From NCBI GenBank assembly GCA_004377275.1, contig SOIC01000167.1, positions 1 through 22,657 of the forward strand: 22,657 bases of DNA. The letters run 5' to 3'. Positions 7,615 to 13,381 of the stretch are shown here, piece by piece. The notes below the pieces were generated by a model that saw nothing but the letters and a program-made list of their open reading frames with translations, had not been told where the DNA came from and made no database searches. Position 1 is the first letter of the stretch. Every line of letters starts with the position of its first letter. A program made the position numbers and the translations under genes. This DNA is from Dehalococcoidia bacterium (GTDB taxonomy: Bacteria; Chloroflexota; Dehalococcoidia; E44-bin15).

Positions 7615-8666
7615 TAAAAGGCGTACTCCCTTCTGGTGTGTCTCAAGAGGTAGATGAAGAATGGGGCACCGATGATGGCGGTAATAATCCCGATTGGTAT
7701 CTCACTGGGGGCAAGCACGGTACGGGCGAACAGGTCGGCGAGTACGATGAAGGCACCGCCAGAAAGCGCTGCTGCGGGCAACAGGAGGCGATGGTCAGGC
7801 CCCAGCACCAGCCTCACCGCGTGGGGAACCACCAGACCAACAAAGCCTATAAGACCGCTTATAGACACCGCCGCTGCTGTTAGCAAAGAGCCCAGGGCAA
7901 GGACGATGATCTTGTCCCGCTCCACATCGATTCCTAGGTATGCTGCGCCCTCCTCCCCTAAGGAGAGGGCATTAAGGCGAAAGGCGAGGAAGCGAGCAGC
8001 CACAATCGCCCCAATGATGAGCGGGGCAACGATGATGATTTGGTTCCAACCGCTTACTGAGATACTCCCCATGAGGAAGGAGTAGACGTTCTGCAGAAGC
8101 CCGGTTCTGCCGCTCAGGGTCACCATGAGGAAGACAATAGCTGCTAACATCGCGCTTACGGCGAACCCGGCCAGGAGCATGCTCACAATGGGTGTCTTGC
8201 CCCCCACTTTGGCAAGGTTATAGACCAGGAGGACAGCACCCAGCGCCCCGAAAAAGGCGGCAATGGGAACCAGCCCAAAGCTGAGGAAGGCAACGCTTAC
8301 CGGTAGCATCATGGCAATGGTGGCGCCAAAGGCGGCGCCCGCCGAGGTGCCTATAATGTAGGGGTCCGCCATCGGGTTCCGCAGCATCCCCTGGAACAGC
8401 ACCCCCGCTGATGCAAGCGCGGCTCCAACCAATGCCCCGGCAATGACTCGGGGGAGCCGGATCAGAAACAGGATAGTCTCATCGCTTGGCTGCCAGGTGG
8501 CGGAGAAATGGAAGAGCCCCGTCTTATTTAGCGTCATCTTTATTATATCTAGTGGGGATATGGGCACCGCACCCAGGGAAACGGCGATGAGTAGGCAGAA
8601 AAGCAGGAACGCTCCCAATGCCAGCAGGATTAAAAGCCGGCGATTTTGCTTTAATCTGGTGAACAA
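7614..8666 (-). CDS. btuC: cobalamin ABC transporter permease
   Basis: FecCD/BtuC-family permease, 350 residues, about ten hydrophobic spans. Family landmarks are visible: LIRLPRVIAGALVGAALASA, FQGMLRNPMADPYIIGTSAG, LSLGEEGAAYLGIDV (contact with the ATPase), SISGLIGFVGLVVPHAVRL and the C-terminal EIPIGIITAIIGAPFFIYLL. The start is TTG at 8666: the frame has no ATG or GTG upstream that fits, and AGAGGA stands about 8 bases before the TTG. Middle gene of btuF-btuC-btuD, under the cobalamin riboswitch. A ferric siderophore permease would look very similar; the riboswitch decides the call. Confidence 0.93.
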   Translation of the reverse strand: MFTRLKQNRRLLILLALGAFLLFCLLIAVSLGAVPISPLDIIKMTLNKTGLFHFSATWQPSDETILFLIRLPRVIAGALVGAALASAGVLFQGMLRNPMADPYIIGTSAGAAFGATIAMMLPVSVAFLSFGLVPIAAFFGALGAVLLVYNLAKVGGKTPIVSMLLAGFAVSAMLAAIVFLMVTLSGRTGLLQNVYSFLMGSISVSGWNQIIIVAPLIIGAIVAARFLAFRLNALSLGEEGAAYLGIDVERDKIIVLALGSLLTAAAVSISGLIGFVGLVVPHAVRLVLGPDHRLLLPAAALSGGAFIVLADLFARTVLAPSEIPIGIITAIIGAPFFIYLLRHTRREYAF

Positions 8667-8748
8667 TTTTAATCCTCTAAGCGCATATATGGCAAACCAG
8701 CGTTAGGAGTATTACGAACTGGTAACGCGGAATATAATAGCGCTCAAG

Positions 8749-9708
8749 CTAGTACCCAAAGAACTCGGGGTGGATCAACCCTGCTAATAGCTCCAGCCCA
8801 TTAGCGATGCGTGGTCCCGGGCGGACAAGGGTGGTATCATCGATTGCATAGATATTCCCGTTCTTCACCGCGTCTAAGTCTTGCCAGATAGGGCGGCTGG
8901 CTACCTCCTCGGCGGAGACACCCCAGTTAGCGCCACCAAGCACGATGACGTCAGGGTTAGAGTTAACTAGATCCTCCAAGTTATAAGTAGGCCAACCCTC
9001 AAGATTTCCGGCGATATTATCACCACCAGCCAGAGTGATAAGATCATCGATGAAAGTGCCATTACCTACGGTCCAGAGCATGGCTGGATCGCTGACATCG
9101 ACACCGTAAAAAACGCTTTGTACGGGAGCATTAGCAACCTTAGCCACAATTTCGTCGATATCATCCTCCAAATCAGCGACTAGCGCCGCTGCATCCCCTT
9201 GCTTGCCGACAATTATTCCTACCAGCTCAATGTCATGGAAAATGTCATCGATGATCTCCGGCTGGAGGATAATCGTTGGTATTCCCAGGCCCACAAGATC
9301 ATCGACGTAATCAGGAACTGTCGCACCGATAGCGAAAGCTATATCAGGCATCAAATCCACAATGATCTCCAGGTTGAAACTGGGGAAGGGAGCGCCGATC
9401 CTTTGTGTTTCGCCCGTCTCTATTTTCTCCACTAGCTCTTCTGGATAATCGCAGTAATCGGTTACCCCCACTACCTTATCCCCTAGATCCAGGGCAAACA
9501 GGATCTCGGTGATGCTGGGTGCCAGGGAGACGATCCGCTCTGGGGTCTCCGCTATATTCACCGTCCTTCCGTGGTCATCGGTTATCTCCAGCGGCCACGT
9601 TGTAGTTAAAGGTGTTGATGTAGACGAAGGGGCGATTACTGGGACAAGCACACCGGCTAAAATCAGCGCAATGCCTAATGCAATCAAGCTCAAAGCTAGC
9701 TTTTTCAT
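8749..9708 (-). CDS. btuF: cobalamin ABC transporter substrate-binding protein
   Basis: Extracytoplasmic binding protein that delivers corrinoid to BtuCD; 319 residues from the ATG at 9708. This start has a near-perfect ribosome site, AAAGGAGG, five bases upstream. A longer frame reaches 9870 but runs back through the terminator and part of the riboswitch, so I reject it. The N-terminus MKKLALSLIALGIALILAGV is a signal or anchor segment with no lipobox Cys. The mature part has the BtuF/FhuD pattern: RIVSLAPSITEILFALDLGD, GVTDYCDYPEE, NLEIIVDLMPDIAFAIG, VVGVTDYC, and a C-terminal SRPIWQDLDAVKNGNIYAID. First gene of the transporter operon. Confidence 0.93.
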   Translation of the reverse strand: MKKLALSLIALGIALILAGVLVPVIAPSSTSTPLTTTWPLEITDDHGRTVNIAETPERIVSLAPSITEILFALDLGDKVVGVTDYCDYPEELVEKIETGETQRIGAPFPSFNLEIIVDLMPDIAFAIGATVPDYVDDLVGLGIPTIILQPEIIDDIFHDIELVGIIVGKQGDAAALVADLEDDIDEIVAKVANAPVQSVFYGVDVSDPAMLWTVGNGTFIDDLITLAGGDNIAGNLEGWPTYNLEDLVNSNPDVIVLGGANWGVSAEEVASRPIWQDLDAVKNGNIYAIDDTTLVRPGPRIANGLELLAGLIHPEFFGY

Positions 9709-9730
9709 TAAAACCTCCTTTGAATGGCAG

Positions 9731-9768
9731 AGCAACAAAAATCCCCTCGCTCTGCAGAACGAGGGGAT
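9731..9768 (-). terminator. intrinsic terminator of the cobalamin riboswitch
   Basis: In the btuF leader, ATCCCCTCG (9768-9760) and CGAGGGGAT (9749-9741) form a perfect 9-base stem with a 10-base loop, followed directly by TTTTGTT. It stands between the aptamer and the btuF ribosome site, as expected for a switch that stops transcription when B12 is bound. Confidence 0.85.
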
Positions 9769-9811
9769 CCTCAAGCTACTTAAGCATGTTTCCCACCCCC
9801 TTTTCTCCGCG

Positions 9812-9819
9812 GAGGATCC
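9812..9819 (-). promoter_or_regulatory. candidate antiterminator strand
   Basis: GGATCCTC just after the aptamer (9819-9812, minus strand) is exactly complementary to GAGGATCC at 9772-9765, which includes the outer bases of the terminator 5' arm. The two pairings exclude each other, so this is a plausible antiterminator. Eight base pairs seen directly; the role is inferred. Confidence 0.5.
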
Positions 9820-9826
9820 AGGAAAT

Positions 9827-9950
9827 CCAGAGGCTGGCGTTCTGACTTCCCCGAAATTATTCAGGGTCACAGTAGGCGGTGCTGTGCCGGCTTCTCACCG
9901 GCTTGCCTTCCCTTTGAGCCCTCGCTCGCGCTTGGGCACCTCTGGGTCCA
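9827..9950 (-). ncRNA. cobalamin (B12) riboswitch aptamer
   Basis: Read on the minus strand. The closing stem P1 is CCAGAGG (9945-9939) with CCTCTGG (9833-9827), seven perfect pairs. The core contains GGGAAG (9912-9907), GCCGGTGAGAAGCCGGC, then ACCGCCTACTGTGA, and the B12 box AAGTCAGAACGCCAGCC (9848-9832) at the 3' side. These match the known AdoCbl riboswitch consensus. It precedes btuFCD and should lower transporter expression when corrinoid is plentiful. Aptamer subtype not determined. Confidence 0.93.
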
Positions 9951-9966
9951 TTATTGAGTTTTACAC

Positions 9967-9995
9967 AATATAGCATACCACGGGGGAGAGTTCAA
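9967..9995 (-). promoter_or_regulatory. promoter for the riboswitch-btuFCD transcript
   Basis: TTGAAC (9995-9990) and TATATT (9972-9967) on the minus strand with exactly 17 bases between. The start would be near 9960, about 15 bases before the aptamer P1 stem. Confidence 0.65.
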
Positions 9996-10007
9996 TATCA
10001 ATCTGCC

Positions 10008-10036
10008 TTGACACCACTCGCACACTTGGTTATCAT
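10008..10036 (+). promoter_or_regulatory. promoter for the plus-strand crotonase block
   Basis: A perfect TTGACA (10008-10013), 17-base spacer and TATCAT (10031-10036). Transcription would begin near 10043, 26 bases before the ATG at 10069. It is divergent from the btuF promoter; the two -35 boxes lie 12 bases apart, so a protein bound here could affect both. Confidence 0.7.
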
Positions 10037-10068
10037 CGGTAGGCGCCTTCCTATTTCGGGGGTCTACC

Positions 10069-10812
10069 ATGCAATATAAGACGATTATCCATGAGAAGAA
10101 GGATCAGGTTTGCTATATCACCCTCAATCGCCCTAAGGTGGGAAACGCCATAAACGCCCAGATGAGCAGGGAACTAGCCGATGTCTGCCGGACGATCAAT
10201 CAGGATGAAGAGATTATGGTGGTGATCCTTAAAGGCGCGGGAGGCGCTTTTTCCTCAGGCAGTGAGCCCCAAGAATGGGAGGCGGGATGCGATGCCTCTC
10301 GAGCGATCGACAGCCTGGAGCGAGTGACCATAGCTGCCATCGATGGTGCTGCTCTAGGCGAAGGGTTGGAGCTGGCACTCGCCTGCGATATAAGGATCGC
10401 CTCAGAGAGGGCAAGCTTTTGCCTCCCCCACACCGCTTACGGTCTGATCCCCGGTGGCGGCGGGACGCAAAGGCTGCCTCGCCTGGTGGGCAAGGGAAAG
10501 GCCCTGGAGATGATCCTCACCGCCGAACCCATCGATGCTGATGAGGCCTATCGCATCGGTTTGGTGAGTAAGGTGGTCTCTGTTGAGGAGCTCCTTTCAG
10601 AGGTGAATGAGTGGGCAAAGAGGATAATTACTTGTGGCCCCATTGCCTTGAGATATGCTAAGGAGGCGGTAAATAAGGGGCTGGATTTCACCCTAGAGCA
10701 GGGATTGCGGCTGGAGGCCGACCTCTATTTCCTAATTCAAACCACCGAGGACAGAATGGAAGGGATCAGGGCTTTTAGGGAGAAGAGGCTACCACAGTTT
10801 AAGGGGGAATGA
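10069..10812 (+). CDS. enoyl-CoA hydratase/isomerase family protein with altered active site
   Basis: Crotonase-fold protein of 247 residues that should bind an acyl-CoA substrate in the cytoplasm. N-terminal ITLNRPKVGNAIN, oxyanion-hole loop one GAGGAFSSGSEPQEW (normally AFCAGADL), loop two IDGAALGEGLELALACDIRI, then GLIPGGGGTQRLPRLVGKGKA. The first catalytic Glu is present (Glu101), but the second, 20 residues on, is His121 (LPHTAYGLIP instead of LPEvxLGxIP). A standard hydration reaction is therefore doubtful; isomerase, hydrolase, decarboxylase or another crotonase reaction is possible. The ATG has GGGGG 7 bases upstream and its own promoter. The PHP gene follows in the same frame three bases after its stop. 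Confidence 0.85.
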   Translation: MQYKTIIHEKKDQVCYITLNRPKVGNAINAQMSRELADVCRTINQDEEIMVVILKGAGGAFSSGSEPQEWEAGCDASRAIDSLERVTIAAIDGAALGEGLELALACDIRIASERASFCLPHTAYGLIPGGGGTQRLPRLVGKGKALEMILTAEPIDADEAYRIGLVSKVVSVEELLSEVNEWAKRIITCGPIALRYAKEAVNKGLDFTLEQGLRLEADLYFLIQTTEDRMEGIRAFREKRLPQFKGE

Positions 10813-10815
10813 AAG

Positions 10816-11319
10816 ATTAAGCTGAAGCTGGACCTGCATACCCATTGTTGTGAGGCTACCCTCTTTAGAGCGCCCTCCGAGGAAATTGTCGCTCGGATAA
10901 TAGCTCAGATAAAGGCCAGGGGACTGGATGGCATCGCCATCACCGAGCATTGGGACAAGGAATATGGGTTCAAGGTAAAGGAGATTGTGACGCGGTCCTT
11001 CAATAACGAGGTGCTCATCATCCCTGGCCAGGAGATCGATATAAAAGGGCGTCAGGAGGTGGAGCTTTATCTGCCCAATGGCGCTACTTTCCGCTTTCTC
11101 GCCCACCCCGGCTTTCCCATGAATTACTATGTCATTGAGAATATTCAGGGCATTGAGATGGAGAATGCGCTCCACTACATCGATAAGGAGAAGGTAAGAG
11201 CGCTGGCTGAGGAACACGACCTGCTTCTATTAAGCAACAGTGATGCCCACTCCATAGACTGGATTGGTCGCTACTACACCGAGATCGATCTCGAGGAGCT
11301 CATCACCCGTGCCAGATAA
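10816..11319 (+). CDS. PHP-domain metallo-hydrolase, non-canonical start
   Basis: Small PHP-family protein (histidinol phosphatase/polymerase-associated fold), probably a metal-dependent phosphoesterase. The frame opens directly after the TGA of crotonase 1 and contains no ATG, GTG or TTG before the essential metal motif. From ATT at 10816 (167 residues) the motifs are DLHTH at 6-10, GLDGIAITEHW at 36-46, IIPGQEID at 68-75, LAHPG at 95-99 and NSDAHS at 141-146, a full set of PHP ligands. The ATT has AAGGGGG 8 bases upstream, which fits initiation. A GTG at 10987 would remove the first ligands and is unlikely. Alternatively an ATG at 10809 is frameshifted by one extra base. Substrate unknown. 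Confidence 0.75.
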   Translation: MKLKLDLHTHCCEATLFRAPSEEIVARIIAQIKARGLDGIAITEHWDKEYGFKVKEIVTRSFNNEVLIIPGQEIDIKGRQEVELYLPNGATFRFLAHPGFPMNYYVIENIQGIEMENALHYIDKEKVRALAEEHDLLLLSNSDAHSIDWIGRYYTEIDLEELITRAR

Positions 11320-11328
11320 TGCTATAAT
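11320..11328 (+). promoter_or_regulatory. extended -10 promoter before the orphan small gene
   Basis: TGCTATAAT, an extended -10 element with a perfect TATAAT (11323-11328), overlaps the end of the PHP gene. Start expected near 11335. No good -35 is visible, as is common for extended -10 promoters. Confidence 0.5.
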
Positions 11329-11364
11329 AGTGCACCAAAACAAGAAAGAAAGGGGGTGATAAAG

Positions 11365-11667
11365 GTGCTGTTTTTGGAGACTCACACTTGGCCTATGGAG
11401 AAGTCAGTCGATGTTGGGCAGGCATTCGTGAAATCTGTGCAGGCCCTACCGCCGTACATAAAGATGATAGGGCCTTTCATCAGCTTCGGTGGCGACGGTG
11501 TAAAGGCATGCACCATCCATGATGTGGAGAAAGGACACGAAGAGGAAGGATTCCTGTTCATCTCGAAAATGCTAGTCGAGTTCTCTAATATCGGCGGACA
11601 GAAATTCACATTAGAGCCAGTGCTAACCGGGGCAGATGCATTACCGTTAGTGGGACTGTCTTCATAA
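11365..11667 (+). CDS. hypothetical protein, possible small alpha/beta domain
   Basis: Unrecognised 100-residue soluble protein, with no signal or membrane span. It reads VLFLETHTWPMEKSVDVGQA at the start, has a central strand-rich GPFISFGGDGVKACTIHDVE, a charged KGHEEEGFLF, then LVEFSNIGGQKFTLEPVLTG. The order strand-helix-strand-strand-helix-strand would suit a ferredoxin-like or dimeric alpha/beta barrel domain, but this is a guess. I choose GTG at 11365 because GGGGG ends 8 bases before it; GTG at 11356 has its purine run directly adjacent. It has its own extended -10 promoter and a weak hairpin after it, so it may be a separate transcript inside the block. Confidence 0.6.
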   Translation: MLFLETHTWPMEKSVDVGQAFVKSVQALPPYIKMIGPFISFGGDGVKACTIHDVEKGHEEEGFLFISKMLVEFSNIGGQKFTLEPVLTGADALPLVGLSS

Positions 11668-11697
11668 GATGCCTTAAAAAAGGCTGCTCAAACTGTG

Positions 11698-11725
11698 GGG
11701 GCCGCCCATAGGCCCCTGATGTTTT
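11698..11725 (+). terminator. possible intrinsic terminator
   Basis: GGGGCC (11698-11703) and GGCCCC (11711-11716) pair around a 7-base loop, followed by TGATGTTTT. The stem is short and the T-run is imperfect, so termination may be partial. It separates the small gene from crotonase 2. Confidence 0.4.
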
Positions 11726-11736
11726 AATGAGGATTG

Positions 11737-11745
11737 TGGTAAAAT
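11737..11745 (+). promoter_or_regulatory. extended -10 promoter directly before crotonase 2
   Basis: TGGTAAAAT contains TAAAAT (11740-11745) with a TG one base upstream. The distance from the -10 to the GTG at 11752 is six bases, so the predicted transcription start falls on or next to the start codon. Confidence 0.5.
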
Positions 11746-11751
11746 AGCGGC

Positions 11752-12507
11752 GTGACCAGCTTTGAGACCATTATCTATGAAAAGCGGGACGGCATCGCCT
11801 ATGTCACCCTTAATCGCCCTGAGGTGCTAAACCGCTACAACATTCAGATGCGCGATGAGCTTTATCAGGTGCTTACCGCTATCAGGGATGACCCCGATGT
11901 GCTGGTTGCCATTTTCAAGGGGGAGGGGGAGCGGGCCTTCTGCGTGGGTGCTGACCTCACTGAGTTCGGCACCGCTCCATCGCCGATCATCGCTCGCCAG
12001 GTGAGGTGGGAGCGTGATATATGGGGTCTCTTTTCTAGCCTGAAGCAGCCCCTTATTGCGGCGGTTCATGGCTATGTCCTCGGCTCTGGTGTGGAGATCG
12101 CCCTGTTTTGCGATATCAGGATCGCCTCTGAGGAAGCAATATTTGGCCTTCCTGAGGTTTCCTTGGGCATGATCCCGGCGGCGGGGGGTACCCAGACTTT
12201 GCCCCGCGTGATCGGGAAGGGGAGGGCTCTCCAGATACTTCTCACCGGCGACCGCATTGATGCTCAGGAGGCTTTTCGTATCGGGCTGGTTAACATGGTG
12301 GTGAGCCGAGGGGAACTCTATCTAACCGCCGATAGGATGGCACAGAAGATTCTGTCCCGTAGCCCCATTGCGGTGAGGTATGCCAAGGAAGCGACCATGA
12401 GGGGACTCGATCTTACCTTGGAGGAGGGGCTGGTCATGGAAAGAAAGCTTGCTAAGATTCTCAAAGCCTTGGCGAGGAAAGAAGTCCCCGCACTTTGTAA
12501 CAGGTGA
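11752..12507 (+). CDS. enoyl-CoA hydratase (crotonase family)
   Basis: 251-residue crotonase with an intact active site. YVTLNRPEVLNRYN, oxyanion loop GERAFCVGADLTEF, second loop VHGYVLGSGVEIALFCDIRI with Glu115, and LPEVSLGMIPAAGGTQTLPR with Glu135; the two glutamates are 20 residues apart as in true hydratases. It probably hydrates a 2-enoyl-CoA in beta-oxidation or a related route, though isomerase activity is not excluded. It is clearly a different branch from crotonase 1 at 10069. GTG start at 11752 without any ribosome site upstream; the promoter -10 ends six bases before it, so the transcript may be leaderless. The Sir2-like gene follows after 34 bases. Confidence 0.92.
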   Translation: MTSFETIIYEKRDGIAYVTLNRPEVLNRYNIQMRDELYQVLTAIRDDPDVLVAIFKGEGERAFCVGADLTEFGTAPSPIIARQVRWERDIWGLFSSLKQPLIAAVHGYVLGSGVEIALFCDIRIASEEAIFGLPEVSLGMIPAAGGTQTLPRVIGKGRALQILLTGDRIDAQEAFRIGLVNMVVSRGELYLTADRMAQKILSRSPIAVRYAKEATMRGLDLTLEEGLVMERKLAKILKALARKEVPALCNR

Positions 12508-12541
12508 AGCTGCTCAAATGGGGTTCTAGGGAGATGGATTC

Positions 12542-13321
12542 GTGGAGAAGGATATAGAGGAGCTTATTGAGAAAGCGGTAAAGCTGGTCCTCGATGCCCA
12601 GAAGATTGTGGTGTTCACCGGGACGGGAGTGAGCACAGAATCAAGCACACCCAACACTACAAGCTCGAGTGACCTCTCTACGACTAATTCTAACGAATTT
12701 GCCTTTCCCACTTTTGTCGGAAACCCCACAGTGAGGAGAAGAAGCTGGCAGACGTGGAACATGTTCCGGATGATAGAGATGGTGAAGCCGAACCCGGCTC
12801 ACTACGCTATAGCCGAGCTGGACCAGATGGGCAAGCTGGATTGCGTGATCACTCAGAACGTGGATGGGCTGCACCAAAAGGCGGGGGTGCCAGAGGACAA
12901 GGTCATAGAGCTTCATGGCTCCCTTAAGTGGCTGAAGTGTGTTAACTGCAATAGGCGATACTCCATGATAGAGGTTGCCAAGAGCTTGGGGGAGGGTGCT
13001 GATGAGTCTATTTGTAGTGAGTGTGGCGGCATGTTGAAGTCAGCAACGGTCTCCTTTGGGGAGCCACCGCCAGCTAAAGAGACCGGCGAGGCGGAGCAAC
13101 ACTCCCGCAATTGCGACCTGTTCATGCTATTAGGCTCTTCCTTGATGATCTATCCCGCAGCCAACATGCCCATCTATGCCATAGAGTCCGGGGCGAAGCT
13201 GGTGATAATAAATGTGGGCACCGCCTCACTGGATCAACAAGCTACTGTGCTCATCAATAGGACGGTAGGGGAGGTACTGCCCAAGATTATCGAGGGCGTG
13301 AAAGGTAGACTCACTAAATAA
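12542..13321 (+). CDS. Sir2-family protein with degenerate NAD-pocket motif
   Basis: 259-residue protein aligned along its length with bacterial Sir2 NAD-dependent protein deacylases. Conserved parts: KPNPAHYAIAELDQMGKLD, ITQNVDGLHQKAG (103-115), catalytic His125 in ELHGS, zinc cysteines 133, 136, 158 and 161, GSSLMIYPAANMP and the C-terminal GEVLPKI. The hallmark GAGxSxESGIPDFRS is replaced by GTGVSTESSTPNTTSSS (27-43): the Asp, Phe and Arg that form the nicotinamide pocket are all gone and the segment to about residue 51 is mostly Ser/Thr/Asn. The peptide-groove motif PDVVxFGE is also changed to SATVSFGE. GTG start with AGGGAG 8 bases upstream. It stands just before an acyl-CoA synthetase, a classic sirtuin partner. 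May be inactive, regulatory or of new activity. Confidence 0.88.
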   Translation: MEKDIEELIEKAVKLVLDAQKIVVFTGTGVSTESSTPNTTSSSDLSTTNSNEFAFPTFVGNPTVRRRSWQTWNMFRMIEMVKPNPAHYAIAELDQMGKLDCVITQNVDGLHQKAGVPEDKVIELHGSLKWLKCVNCNRRYSMIEVAKSLGEGADESICSECGGMLKSATVSFGEPPPAKETGEAEQHSRNCDLFMLLGSSLMIYPAANMPIYAIESGAKLVIINVGTASLDQQATVLINRTVGEVLPKIIEGVKGRLTK

Positions 13322-13323
13322 CA

Positions 13324-13369
13324 CTGACCGGGCAAGTTGGGTGGGGCATAATTCTTCGAAATATTCGAA
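13324..13369 (+). promoter_or_regulatory. promoter and candidate operator before acyl-CoA synthetase
   Basis: CTGACC (13324-13329), 17 bases, CATAAT (13347-13352), start expected near 13359. Over that start lies TTCGAA-ATA-TTCGAA (13355-13369), an inverted repeat that could bind a repressor. The ribosome site AGGAGG follows at 13371. Each element is moderate alone. Confidence 0.4.
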
Positions 13370-13381
13370 AAGGAGGAAAAG

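Noticed and set aside
9709..9870. N-terminal extension of btuF starting at 9870
   Set aside because: It would translate through the terminator stem and the 3' part of the riboswitch; the ATG at 9708 has a near-perfect AAAGGAGG and begins a signal segment.
10987..11319. GTG at 10987 as the start of the PHP gene
   Set aside because: It would discard the DLHTH and ITEH metal ligands, which are plainly encoded upstream in the same frame.
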